Shown here piece by piece: positions 35,604 to 46,244 of a stretch of 64,000 nucleotides of DNA (its first letter is position 1; the number at the start of each line of letters is the position of its first letter). This DNA comes from Fragaria x ananassa (Eukaryota; Streptophyta; Magnoliopsida; Rosales; Rosaceae), in assembly GCA_034370585.1 (NCBI GenBank), contig CP139767.1, positions 15,952,001-16,016,000 of the forward strand, given 5' to 3'. The notes under the pieces were generated by a model. It was not told the origin of the DNA. It saw only the letters and a program-made list of their open reading frames with translations, and searched no databases. Both the position numbers and the translations under genes were made by a program.

Positions 35604-36841
35604 ATGTTTACACCCAAATTAATATTTTACTGGACAGTAATTGTTTAGGTAAATATTAATTAAATTCATGGTCCGCGTCATACCGGCGAGCCTAAAATTT
35701 TGAGTTTACGGCTCGCCAGCGAAGTCAGGCAAGCTGGGTAGCAGAGTTCACATGAAGTGTATTGGCTTCGCGTAGAAGATTGAGCGAGGCGAGATGCCTT
35801 TGCGCTGGGAGACTTCGCCAGGAGAAGGTTTCTATTCTTTAATCACATGTATGCAAGTGTATGTACTCTCTATGCGTAGCGAAGGAAAATGCTGGCAGCT
35901 ACAGTGGAGGCGAGATGCGTGCGAAGAGGTTGCATGCGATAGAATCGCTACCTCGCGAAGTGGGTTGCAAAGTCAAAGGTTGCATGCGAGATGGACTATG
36001 GGCGCGCGAGTCAAAGTTTGGAAGGGAGTGGTGCATTAAAGTTGGTATAGACGTGAAGCATATGATTACTCCTAATTCTAGTTGATTAAGGAGATATACA
36101 TGCAAGCTGTGCATATCTTGCTTTGCATACATGTCCAGAGTTATAGTATTTCAATTGAAGAAGGAGACAATTATCCATGCTTGGCTTGAAGGACAACACG
36201 TGCATGTGTTGCTTGCATGGGAAGGGGTTGGTTCTATTCCTTAATCATGTATACATGATACGTATGCACATCTAACAGGATAATCACGTCCAGCAAGTGA
36301 TTAACATCGCCTACGCCACATTTATCGTTGAAGACTCCTACAAGTCTTTAGCATGCTTTGGGCCAATACATGTGGCCCTAAGTAATTCTATATAAAGAAG
36401 CTTTACAGCTTACAGAACTCTCTCTACAACAAACAATACTCAAATACAACACAAAACAACTTTCAACCTAGTTGAAAATCCTCTCGACCTCGTCGAAACC
36501 TTCAGCGCTCCCAGGAGCCATATCCCTTCGAAGCCTCTTCGAAGCCCTGTTTTTAAGTGCCTCGCCGCCTAGAACCCTTCAGAGCTCTCCGGAACTCGCC
36601 CCGATCCTCGGAAACTTCCCTATTGTTGCTCTGCTCACCCCGCCGTGAGTATCGATCGCTTGTGCTATAAAATTCCTCATCTGAGGTGGCACCTGGAACT
36701 CCGCTCGCCTGATCAAGAAGTCGAGCCTGCGCACTCACTCAACCTTTTCCTCGTCTGCGAGGTGGCACGCCCGCAACTCTCCATCCTCTTTGGATCGCTA
36801 TTTACCTCAACTCACCTACGCTGAGGATCGTGGCCAAAACA
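35604..36841 (+). repeat. Type B LTR within the 3' composite
   Basis: It starts TGTTTACACCCAAATTAA after a polypurine-like GAGGCTGGGGGGCAA, has a TATA box CTATATAAAG at about 36390-36399, and ends GGCCAAAACA at 36841 next to GTTAG. Its last 120 bp equal 16422-16540 with about two changes. Confidence 0.75.
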
Positions 36842-37363
36842 GTTAGGTCAGTCTTGACCATCTCTGTCGTACTGTTTTGATATCTTTGTCGATCCACGTA
36901 CATTCACAAATCATGCTTAACAGGTTAACCTTGTAATTTAAACAATATCCTAGCAGCTGGTTAGATTGAAGGTTTTGATCCATGCGCGATGACATCAAAA
37001 ACTGAAGAACATTCAATCAATCTAAGTAAGGAAATGATTTCCTGGAAATCAATGAGAAATAGGGATCGGAAGATCAAGAGCATGGAGAAGCAACCGTACG
37101 TACGTAGTAAGATCGAGCCTAGCTATTTCATGAAATGAAAAACATGCATAAATTCATGTCAACGTACGTACCAAGTATTTATCTGCTCTAAACAAAACTC
37201 CAAACCATCCAGTTCTTGTAAAAAAACATACACTTTCTGTCAAACTTCTATTTACGTACCTTATTGATTCATGTATTTATTTCTAACTGATTAAAATCAA
37301 ACTTAAATGGCATGAAAGAAAAATATGCATGTATTTTACTTAATGTGATACATAATTACACAT

Positions 37364-37460
37364 TTGACAAGTTTCCCTACAACCCCAGGCCAAAATCCTA
37401 CCCAATTTCATAAACCCCAAATTACAGCAACGTACCCCAGGCCGTTTGCTATAAATTTAA
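37364..37460 (+). promoter_or_regulatory. Promoter of small peptide gene 4
   Basis: GACAAGTTTCCCTACAACCCC (about 37367) lies about 80 bp before TATA GCTATAAATTTA (37448-37459). Transcription should start near 37480, downstream of the ATG at 37466, so the start at 37525 is preferred. Confidence 0.55.
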
Positions 37461-37524
37461 CCTAAATGGCGCTTGAAAATGCAAAACACAAAGAACAACA
37501 ACACAAAAGTTATTACACTGTTAT

Positions 37525-37749
37525 ATGCAAAGTATGTCTTCGGAAAAGGACACTAGTCCCCAAGGCCTTTTTGGGCGCTCTAACCCTAAAGTCGTTGAGA
37601 AGGAAAAGAGTTCGGCCAGTTCTTCATCATATCAGAACAGTCCTCAGGCACTGTTTGGGCGCTCTAAAGTCGTTGAGAAGGGAAAGAGTTCGGTCAGTTC
37701 TTCATCATATCAGGACAGTCCTCAGGCACTGTTTGGGCGCGCGCCATAA
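37525..37749 (+). CDS. Small peptide family member 4 (74 aa, truncated by a 4-bp insertion)
   Basis: It reads MQSMSSEKDTSPQGLFGRSN and then two copies of a Ser-rich module, KVVEKxKSS(A/V)SSSSYQ(N/D), each ending SPQALFGR (residues 19-46 and 47-72). The family motif thus appears three times (residues 11-18, 39-46, 65-72). The paralog at 51667 has one such module. Here an extra GCGC at about 37739-37744 shifts the frame and brings TAA at 37747; sequence related to the paralog C terminus (HNHDYGM...) continues downstream in another frame. The overlapping 137-codon frame at 37466-37879 starts before the predicted transcription start and I treat it as a shadow. Confidence 0.65.
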   Translation: MQSMSSEKDTSPQGLFGRSNPKVVEKEKSSASSSSYQNSPQALFGRSKVVEKGKSSVSSSSYQDSPQALFGRAP

Positions 37750-39600
37750 CCACGATTATGGCATGGTTTCATTCAAAGATAACTCGACTTGGCAATCAAC
37801 TGTTCAAGAAACTCATGGAAAAGGTAAAGGGAACCAAGTGAAGAAGGTTATGTCGTACGTTGGTACTAGTTGTCTATAGATATATAGCGAAGAAACATGT
37901 CACTAAAGGCCCTATTTCGTTTAAGTTGATCATAAACTCTCATAACAAAACTGAGTCCTTTGCATATGTAATATATTCTTTAATTTGATTTCGTTCATAT
38001 GTACGTACTTAACTTCAATACTAAATAAAATGCTAAAGATCGACCATATGATCAGATTGTTTCTAATTAACACTTGTAGCAATGTTCTTATCCTATGTAA
38101 CGATTTTTAGCCATATATTTTGGTACTGTTTGGATTATTATTTTCCCGACACAGAATTGATTAATACTAACACGAACCTTAAAGAACCAATTCTAATCAC
38201 TGCTGACACAGAAGGAATATCGAGTTGAACAGTGAGCAACTCAATTACATTGACGACAAGAATGTTGAATTGAACAACCGTACCCGTAAAACAATCATCT
38301 AATAGCTAGTTGGGTAGGAGATGATGCTGTATAGTTAGGTCATGGCTACCTCGCATATGAAGCCATCAAACCTAGTCATAAAAGACGAAGTATATTTCAA
38401 GGTAGGTCGATCAAGAGAGGTAGGCTTTCTGGGCTGGTTAGCAAGGTTTTGTCAGTTCAAGCTTCTTATTGAACTTCTTGCTCCTCTAATTATGTAACGA
38501 ACTCTCGGATTCTCAAACGCTTGCTGTTTATTTTCGGTTGTCACTCTAGAACTTGTGTAGAATGAGCTGCATCTGGATCCATATCTACTGCATGTTGGTA
38601 ACTTGGTATGCGACGTCTTACTTTGTAAATGAATAACTCTATACGACCAAATATCAGTCCGTTTGATAACTTCTGCTTTCTATTTTACATGCGCTATGAT
38701 TAATTAGTTGACCGGGTGTTCAGAATTTGATTTTCCAGGGTATCGTATTCGTTGGTACTTAAGTTGTAACTCTGAAGTGCTTGTGAGTCCTTGAAGTTTA
38801 ATTTTACTTGGTATGAATGAATGCACCTCTTGTACGTGTGTCCGAAATAAAAACATAAAAACCAATGAAAAATCTGACACGAAATCGATTTAGTATATAG
38901 TGCGTATGGTTCAAGTTTTCAACACGGTTTAGATGCAAGTTCTGGTGAAACTCGTAGGAAGCCCTTCTGGCCAAAAGCTTAAGACCATCAATGGTTTGAA
39001 TGTTGAACCATACGGTTATTCATCAGGACTCAAATTTATGCAAATTTAATCACATTTCAGCAAATCCTTACGTTTCGAAGCATATATATATGCAGACTTG
39101 ACTGGTTGCCAGCTAGCTCGATCTCTATGGAGGTATCGTGCTGGCTTTAGCCATGGTATAGTTAATCCCCAGTTTCCCATATATCATCTTGGCACTTGCT
39201 CCATCCCTTCCTTACGGTTATCTGCACAGCTGGTTATTTTTTTCTTTTCTCTTTCTGGTCGTTGGTCCAAGTCTCTGTTTTCGGGAAGATATATACTGAG
39301 AAAGGGGTGGTATATATGAGAATAATGAGATAGAATTCGTTGTTGGTTGATTGTTCTTGACTATATATATATCATCTGCTGTAATTTGAGAATTTCCATG
39401 TTGATCAATTTAGATAATCGCTAGCTGTTTTCTGGTAAACTTCTTCATGAATTGTATTCATACTTATAAAGTCGGTAGTATTAATTAGATATTCACACGC
39501 AAATCTTTGAAAGAATTCAAATCATCAAGCTGATATAGGAAACTAATCGGAAATAAGAAAGAAACTATACCCATGGAGGAGAAATCCTTCAAGAAACCTG
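37750..39600. other. Spacer between small peptide genes 4 and 5
   Basis: The first 130 bp are former coding sequence of member 4. The rest is non-coding by my reading, partly shared with copy II. Confidence 0.45.
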
Positions 39601-39604
39601 CTAT

Positions 39605-39676
39605 AATAGGTAAGGTTCATCCCGGTTTCTCAAAACCCCTATCAACTCAAAACTCCTATCAACTTTCTATAAATAC
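39605..39676 (+). promoter_or_regulatory. Promoter of small peptide gene 5
   Basis: GGTAAGGTTCATCCC (about 39609) stands about 58 bp before TATA TCTATAAATACC (39667-39677); the ATG follows 67 bp after the TATA. Confidence 0.6.
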
Positions 39677-39733
39677 CAACGAATTGATCCATAACCTAAT
39701 CAACACAAATTATTTCTCAAGTTAACTGCAAGC

Positions 39734-39943
39734 ATGCCTTCTCCTCAGGAAATGTATGACAAGAGTTCAAAGGTAAAGGGTGGATCAAATGGAAAGGGTT
39801 GTTCTCCACCATCTACTCAAAACATATATGGCCGGAAATGGAAACGAAAACATGGAAACTTAGACTCTCTACTCATTGTTGTTGTAATTGTTGGTGATAA
39901 CACCTGCACCTATATCTTTATTCTTTGTATTCTTCATTTATAA
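39734..39943 (+). CDS. Small peptide family member 5 (69 aa, run-on C terminus)
   Basis: It starts MPSPQEMYDKSSKVKGGSNG and carries a second motif, STQNIYGR, at residues about 38-45. Where members 3 and 8 stop (GGC AAA TAG AAA TGG), this gene reads GGC CGG AAA TGG, so the stop has been lost and translation runs into former 3' UTR. The added tail is first basic (KWKRKHG) and then strongly hydrophobic (LLIVVVIVG, IFILCILHL). Whether this tail anchors the peptide in a membrane or marks decay is open. Copy II has no equivalent gene. Confidence 0.55.
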   Translation: MPSPQEMYDKSSKVKGGSNGKGCSPPSTQNIYGRKWKRKHGNLDSLLIVVVIVGDNTCTYIFILCILHL

Positions 39944-40593
39944 TGTAAATTTTCGTTTCATCAGTTTTTTTGTATGCTTTTGTTGAACTGGGTGGCTGGT
40001 GCCCTAGCTTGAATAAATCTCACCAGTTTTTTTGTAATAGATGGAAGAAACGCTATAAACATTTAATATTTCATTTTAAGAAATAGTATGAAGGGATGTC
40101 CTTCTAATTTTTTTGAAGGCGCATCCCAAATGGAGAGTGAAACCATGAAATTAATCAAGGCTTGCTCTCAGCATCGGCCAGATTAATTAAGGCGAATGTG
40201 CTGATACCAATTACTAGCATACTATCGTACTGATCGAATGTATAGAAAACTCGATGAGACGAATGATCTGAATACTTTGTATATGCATCAAATAATGAAA
40301 CAAAGGGTGCAATTGGGCAATCTGTATGCCAGATTTCTGGCTTGGCGCGTCCTATAGTTTAAAGACAGAACAAAATATTAACCCAGACCTTTAGATTATA
40401 CATTACACAAAGCCACAAAGGCTCTAGATGTCAACCTACCGGAGCAGATACTCATTTGTAAGAATTTTCCAATATATACCAGCCATCACCGAACTATACC
40501 ATTTTGGCATGAAATTTCTTAACATTGTACTTGTATGGATTTCAATTACATTTTCCTTGTTTATGAACCTCAATTTCAAACATGCATATGCAG

Positions 40594-40596
<3 letters not shown>

Positions 40597-40652
<56 letters not shown>
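40597..40652. repeat. (AT)n microsatellite
   Basis: A run of about 28 AT units. Similar runs lie at about 48927-48949, 51951-51990, 52046-52113 and 61817-61860. Lengths may be affected by assembly. Confidence 0.9.
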
Positions 40653-40654
<2 letters not shown>

Positions 40655-41126
40655 ATATTGAACTTAATTAGCTTTCACATTTTACAATTCCACTCTAATT
40701 AATACATATAATTTTCTGTCAGTGCGAAGTGGAAGCTTGTTTATGATGGCGAGATGTGAAGGCGCCGGTCTCCGGGAACAACTACGGTGAGGCAGACCTG
40801 GACTCGGGTTACGGTTTGGGCTTAGGGAATTGGACCTGAATATGAGTTCGGGCCAAGAGATAGAGTCTGGCTTGGGCTTTTGGCAGACTAGTGATGGTCA
40901 GTCGGGCCGGATGGTTTATCAGCTTGCACCTCCTAGCCCTTCAACCCAAGGCAAATAGAAGATTTAATCTATTTTAATTTAGTAAGGCTTCTAATCTGAT
41001 TTTTGGGCAAGTGGTTGCTTATAATAAAATCAATTGTGGCTACATGAAAAATGGGGTTTTTTATCTTTCCATTCTGAAGAAGGTTGGTGTCCCTTGCAAG
41101 CCTAGTAAATTAAAGCTCCGTGCATT

Positions 41127-41534
41127 GTGGAAGTTAATTGGCATCCTTCATTATTTGGTTGGGTTAAAGTCAACACTGATGGTGCTTGGCATAGCTTTTC
41201 GGGCCAAACGGGTTATGGAGGCATATTTCAGAATTTTAGAGGTGGAATACTTGGTGCTTTTTGCTACAATTTTAATATGGCGAGTTCGGTGACAGCAGAG
41301 GTTATGGCAGTCATAAAAGCTATTGAGCTAGCATGGGTGCGAGACTGGAAACATGTATGGTTGGAGGTTGATTCTTCCTTAGTTATTACTTTTCTTCGCT
41401 CGCCGCATTTAGTGCCTTGGCAGCTAAGGGTTGAGTGGAGGAATTGTTTACATCGGATATCACAGATGCATTTTCGGTCTTCTCATATTTTTCGTGAAGG
41501 TAATCAAGCAGCAGACGCTCTTGCTAACTACGGC
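41127..41534 (+). pseudogene. LINE RNase H domain, interrupted
   Basis: The frame reads GWVKVNTDGAW, TAEVMAVIKAIELAW, WLEVDSSLVI and EGNQAADALANYG: a plant LINE RNase H (RVT_3 type) with the D, E, D, D residues all visible. A frame slip is likely upstream of 41127 because related residues continue in another frame. The CACTA element cuts the domain at 41534. The sequence after 43991 continues in similar style but soon meets a stop. Confidence 0.8.
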
Positions 41535-42079
41535 CACTACTACAAAAAAAGCTTTAATGACAGCAAATTTATGACGTTTGCCCGAAAACGTCATTGTATA
41601 TTCTTTCCATGACATTTTCGGACGCAAACGTCATGGATCTGAATTTTGTTCGAATTTATGATGTTTGTCAAATGTCATTGTATGTCTCACTATTTAATGA
41701 TGTTTTTCACCTGTCATCTTTCTTATGACAATTTTCAAACGTCATGAAAAATATTTCTATGACGTTTCAAAAATGTCATGAATGATAAAGTAACCATGAC
41801 GATTAGAAAAACGTTATGGAAAATGTTTGAATGACATTTGATAAACATTGTCAATGACAAATAAACCATGACATTTTGTAAACGTTTACCTAGCCCCTTC
41901 ATCTACAAACAAATTTCCACTTAGACCCGCCCTTTAATTTCACCCAAAGTTTAAATTTCCCCCTTCCTCCTTTAAATTTTAACTTTTCCTCCAATTAAAT
42001 TAAATAAAGGTCTAAACCCTAGCAGCCTTCCTCATTTCCTCTTTATTTCTTCTTTGGCCGCACCGCCGCACAACACACA

Positions 42080-42119
<40 letters not shown>

Positions 42120-43988
42120 AACACAGGCGGCCCTTCCACTCTCGGCCTCTCCTCTGCCGTCTCTAATTCTCTCCAACCCTCTCAAGCTCAGAGCATCCAC
42201 GCTCCTTCACTGCTTTTCCTGTCTCAACCGTCTCCTCTGCCTTGATGCTCGGTTCAAGAACTCTGCCTCCTCGATCTCTAGTACGGCCTCCTGCTTCACA
42301 TAGTTTTTTGATTTTGAGTTTGGATTCGGTTTGTTGATGATTTTGGGATTGTTGTTGTTTGTAGATCCGGATTCACCGACCTATCTCCCACACATCTCCC
42401 ATGGACGATGTGAATACAAATAGGGCTGTGAAGCCAGCAGAATCAGAACATGCAGAGCGACTGGAGCCGCAAATTGAAGGAGCGGAAGCGGAGAAGATGA
42501 GGCTGATATTAGGGTACCCTATCATAGCTACCAGCCTACCAGACCCTTTCAAACTCTGAAAGAAAAACATTAGGTAAGATACATTCATTTGCTTGCAATT
42601 ATCATTAATCTTTAAACTGTTATTTGGTTCTTAATCTTCTGCTCAAGGTGATTGTTGCATCAGTCTCACTTCCTCATTTGTTGTATAGTGGTGGAGTACC
42701 ACAGGGGAAAGGTTTCAAATTGGAAAATGACATCAGAAGCAGCCTCTCTTTTTCGCAATTTTTACGAGCAAGGAAACCCAAATGGTATCTATTTTTATGT
42801 TTGATTTTAGACTGCAGTCAGAGGGCAGAATCATTCAAATTTGTTTTCTCTTTTGAATTCATTAATTCCTTTGCTCAAGTTAGAAATCTGAGTTTGTAGC
42901 ATGTCTTGCTCGGTGCACCTCACCAAAATTTAATTTTGGTCTACAGGTGTAATCAGAATAGCAATTTTATAAAAGCTACTGGATTGATACATATGTAGAT
43001 TAGCTTCTCTTTTTCTTTTTTTTTGGTAGATGGCTTGATAAAGAGATAGACTTATGTATGAAGTCAATGTACCTTAATATCGAATCTTGTTTGCTTAAGG
43101 AGCAAAGTTTGTTTGCTTAGATACTGCTTTTTCATTGGAGAAGACATGCAAAGGAAAGTCTACAAATACTCAGTTTTTTACTTAAATTGATATGCTCAGT
43201 TCAGCTTTTTGGTTATGTATCAGTAGTGGTTTTTTAGTTCAGTTTGCTCAGTTCAGTTATATAGTTATATCATGTATAGCTACTTGCTCTATTTGAGCAG
43301 TGTGCTGCTGTGTACTTGTTTATTGTTGTGTACTAGTTGTATTTGATTTTTATAGTATTCCAATCTGATATGTGTGCATTTTGGTGTTGCAGGTTCTGCT
43401 ATTTTGGATTATAAGGATATACGATCTTTTACTTATGATCTTGGTTTGACTTGGAGTTTATAGCAGAACAATTTCTTTTAGACACTCCTTCATGTAATAC
43501 TAATTGAGACTGTACACTTCATTTAGATAATCTTTCATGTAATATTAATGGATGAATTGTGATAATTTATTAATAAAACTGTTGAATTGTGTCTCCATTG
43601 TGATTTGTATACAAAATACATTTGATTTTTGAATTTAATCAGAAATCAAATAATTTTTTTTAAATATGAGAAAAAATCAATGACATTTGAAAAATGTCAT
43701 GAAAGATTTTAAACGACAGTTCATAAATGTCATGAATTATTTTCTATGATGTTTGGAAAATGTTGTGGAATAATCTTTCATGACGTCTTGGAAACATCAT
43801 TGAAACACAATAGATGACATTTACCAAACGTCATTAAAGATTTTTCATGACGTTTTACAAACGTCGTTGAAATGATACGGAAACCATGACTAGGGTAAAG
43901 ACGGCGAAGTAGATGACGTTTGAAAAATGTCATAAAAGTCATTTCATGACATTTTTCAAACGTCATTAAAAGTTTTTGTGTACTAGTG
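41535..43988 (+). mobile_element. Non-autonomous CACTA element, 2454 bp
   Basis: Ends are CACTACTACAAAAAAAGC.TTTAATGAC on the left and the matching inverse of CACTAGTACACAAAAACTTTTAATGAC on the right, with a 3-bp target duplication GGC (41532-41534, 43989-43991). Subterminal arrays of ATGACGTTTG / AAACGTCAT occupy about 41560-41890 and 43680-43975. No transposase is recognised. Inside, a (TC)n run (about 42079-42117) and a 52-codon frame at 42401-42559 (MDDVNTNRAVKPAESEHAER...) might be captured host sequence. Confidence 0.85.
42401..42559 (+). CDS. Short frame inside the CACTA element, possibly captured
   Basis: A 52-aa frame from ATG, acidic and Ala/Glu-rich, ending TSLPDPFKL before TGA. 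It follows a CT-rich leader-like stretch. I do not recognise it; it may be a captured 5' exon of a host gene, or chance. Confidence 0.25.
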   Translation: MDDVNTNRAVKPAESEHAERLEPQIEGAEAEKMRLILGYPIIATSLPDPFKL

Positions 43989-44783
43989 GGCCTTTTTTCA
44001 AATGGTTTGATATGATGGGATTTGCTTCTGCATTTCATTCTATCTCATTGCCATAGAGACTATATGGGACTCCCTAACTTTCGTTTTCAGTAGGGTGTTT
44101 TTTGTTGCATATTGGTTTTTGTTTATCTGTCTGTTAAAGCTTCTTATCATTTTGATAACTTTTTTTATTAAGGAGTTAAGCTTAATGTCCCCTCCTTACT
44201 TTTGTATTATTTTATTTTTCCTTTTAAATAAAACTCAATAGAGGTTTGGGCATCTAGCCCGTCCTCTGTTATAAAAAAAATATATCTATTTTAATTTAAT
44301 TTGGCCTACTACGTTGTCTGTTATGCACTACTAGTAAGCGTGCTTGAATAAGTGAGTTTGGTACTTTCGAATGAAGAGTCTAATTTATGTATCACTGTGA
44401 CTTGGTCATAAACTTTTTACTTATCCATAGTCGGTAGAGGGATGATATGTAATGACTTTTTCTGGCTTGAGAAGTTGTAATATATCATTTTGATACTTTC
44501 AAAAAATTATCACTAACATGATGAAGTTTAAGTGGATGGAGGTGTCATGCATCTTTAATTAATAACGGTAACATAGTCCACAGTTTACTTTGTACCAAGT
44601 ACTAGTATTATGTATATATGCAACAAACCCTAAACAAGGCCGTTCGGAGACTTTCCCCATTGGGTTAAGTTGAAAGATTCTCCAATGATGTGGGAGCAAG
44701 ATAAAGAAACGAAACTGAAGACTTTCTATGACGGTACGACAACATAGCGCTCCACCACATCGGGTAGTTTATGACGGTCTAGC

Positions 44784-46239
44784 TGACGTGCCCGTTATCG
44801 GGTATGCGGCAATTAATAACCCTTTTTGACAATCGTAGTATAAGGCAAATAAGGTTCAATCAATCCGGGGACTATGGGTGCTCTTGTAACACTGTCATGT
44901 AAAAAGCCAGTAGCTAACAATAAAAATATATACAACTATTCATTTACAAATATGCATATAGTACAAGGTAAACATGGGGGTTTTGAGAGTTTGATTCTAA
45001 GTTCCTACTAAAAAGATAAAGACAGAACCTAAACTAATATATACAGGTGATCATCTTCAACACACATCAACCAGAGATTTCAGAATGTAACTAATTCTAC
45101 TTACTTTATCTCCTAAACACAGAGAAGTCTAGAACCTAGGATATTTCATGCAAAGGCTGCGATCAATACTCTGTATCACTTAGAGTACCCGTCTACACTA
45201 AACATGAATCATTAATTACTATAGAATTCTGAATTTGAACATGCCCAAGTTTACAGGAAGCTGCTTAACCTGCAAATATGTAACACATAATCTTGGCTAT
45301 TATTACATAACCTTTACTACTAGAGATCTACACTTACTTGAAGAAGCTTAGTATAGATCATAGCAACACTAACCTGCAAATTAGAGTTTTAGTTCAAACA
45401 AAACTATGCATTTAATGAAATCAACAAGGCATAAAAAAAAATCACATGCTATCATAGACCAGTTGAAATATGCTTGAATTTATTTTGAAAATTAACTTAT
45501 TCATGTTCTTAACAATCAACCAATTCCAACTTTGAAATCTAATACAGGAAAACAAAAAACAATAACAACATAGAAGAAACAAGACATGAGTTACGCTTTA
45601 TGAATCTTCAAGGAAGCTTGAGATGTTTGAAGGATAACATAGGCTTGATGCTTCTCAGCAGCCTTCTGGAGAAGTCCTACAAAGGTGTCTGCTTGAATTG
45701 CTTCTTTTCTGGAGAGAGGAGTTGAAAAGGAGAAGGAAGGCTTCTCTGATTTTTGTGTGAAGAAGAGATGATCTGAGAAGTACACAAGACTGTCTTTATA
45801 TAGAGAAAATCTTGGTGAAACTTCTCTTCCAAAATGATGTGGGACTAACTCTATAAGTTTGACTTTTCTCCTCCCATCCTTGGACTACTTGGGTCTTTCT
45901 CCCATCTTTGGACTACTTAGGCCTTCCTTTGGGCTTTCTGCAATTTTGTACTAGTTGGGTCTTCTTTTGTCAATTAAGCTCTTTGTGCCTTTCTTCTTTG
46001 TTCCTTCCCTAGACTTGGAATCCAGATTTGCTTCTCCTTCCTTCCTTGGACTGCAAGAAGGCTTCTTTGTCTTTTTCTGCATTTTTCTCTTATTTCCATC
46101 ATTTAACCTTCTTTTCTTGATTTATGCTCTCATGTCCTTTACAATCACAAAACATGTCAAAAATGGTATTATTATGAGAATATCATAGCTAAGTAGGGTA
46201 GAAAACATATTATAAACATAGCACTTTGTGCTCATATCA
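44784..46239 (-). mobile_element. Solo LTR, 1456 bp
   Basis: Bounded by TG...CA and a 5-bp target duplication CTAGC (44779-44783, 46240-46244). Copy I has the empty CTAGC site at 10485-10489. On the minus strand a TATA box CTCTATATAAAGA (about 45793-45805) suggests orientation. No internal coding region is present, so it is a solo LTR or an LTR-like non-autonomous element. A minus-strand 64-codon frame at 45591-45785 downstream of the TATA is probably LTR leader. Confidence 0.75.
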
Positions 46240-46244
46240 CTAGC

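Larger units (their letters stand above)
15511..36841 (+). mobile_element. Ty3/gypsy-type LTR retrotransposon, 21.3 kb, with nested CACTA and antisense gene
   Basis: The element starts TG, ends CA and has GTTAG target duplications. Order: 5' composite LTR, primer binding site, gag, protease, reverse transcriptase, RNase H, integrase (split by a CACTA element), spacer, antisense plant-mobile-domain gene, polypurine tract, 3' composite LTR. Integrase after RNase H places it in Ty3/gypsy. The 840-bp LTR part present at both ends differs by about nine substitutions by my count, suggesting a fairly recent insertion. It is unlikely to be autonomous: gag is frameshifted, stops lie at 19608 and 22243, and integrase is interrupted. 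Confidence 0.9.
33234..36841 (+). repeat. 3' LTR, composite (3608 bp)
   Basis: Type A LTR 33234-34073 (840 bp, about nine substitutions from 15511-16350), then 34074-35603 with leader-like, tandemly repeated and polypurine-like sequence, then type B LTR 35604-36841. Types A and B are diverged relatives: both start TGTTT, contain ATATAA-type TATA boxes, share ATTGTTGCTCTGCTC near the middle of R-U5, and end GGCCAAAACA. The outer end abuts GTTAG. Either this whole unit is the true LTR and the 5' copy lost its middle, or two related elements recombined. Confidence 0.7.
36842..40720. repeat. Segmental duplication copy I, right part
   Basis: This continues copy I after the retrotransposon. 36842-38390 matches 50968-52640 (GTTAGGTC..CTTGACCATCTCTGT, the small genes at 37525 and 51667). 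38810-39465 matches 57105-57665, and 40060-40720 matches 57680-58480. The stretch 39466-40060, with the small gene at 39734, has no counterpart in copy II. Confidence 0.8.
40982..44283 (+). mobile_element. 5'-truncated LINE fragment containing a CACTA element
   Basis: Flanked by a 15-bp target duplication ATCTATTTTAATTTA (40967-40981 and 44284-44298). The 3' end has the LINE-like phrase GAGGTTTGGGCATCTAGCCC and a short A-run (about 44273-44280). LINE sequence is 40982-41534 plus 43989-44283; the rest is the inserted CACTA element. Confidence 0.8.

Noticed and set aside
37466..37879. 137-codon frame overlapping small gene 4 (and the similar 51608-51913 frame)
   Set aside because: Its ATG lies only about 7-16 bp after the TATA box, before the expected transcription start. 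It overlaps the motif-bearing frame and shows none of the family features.
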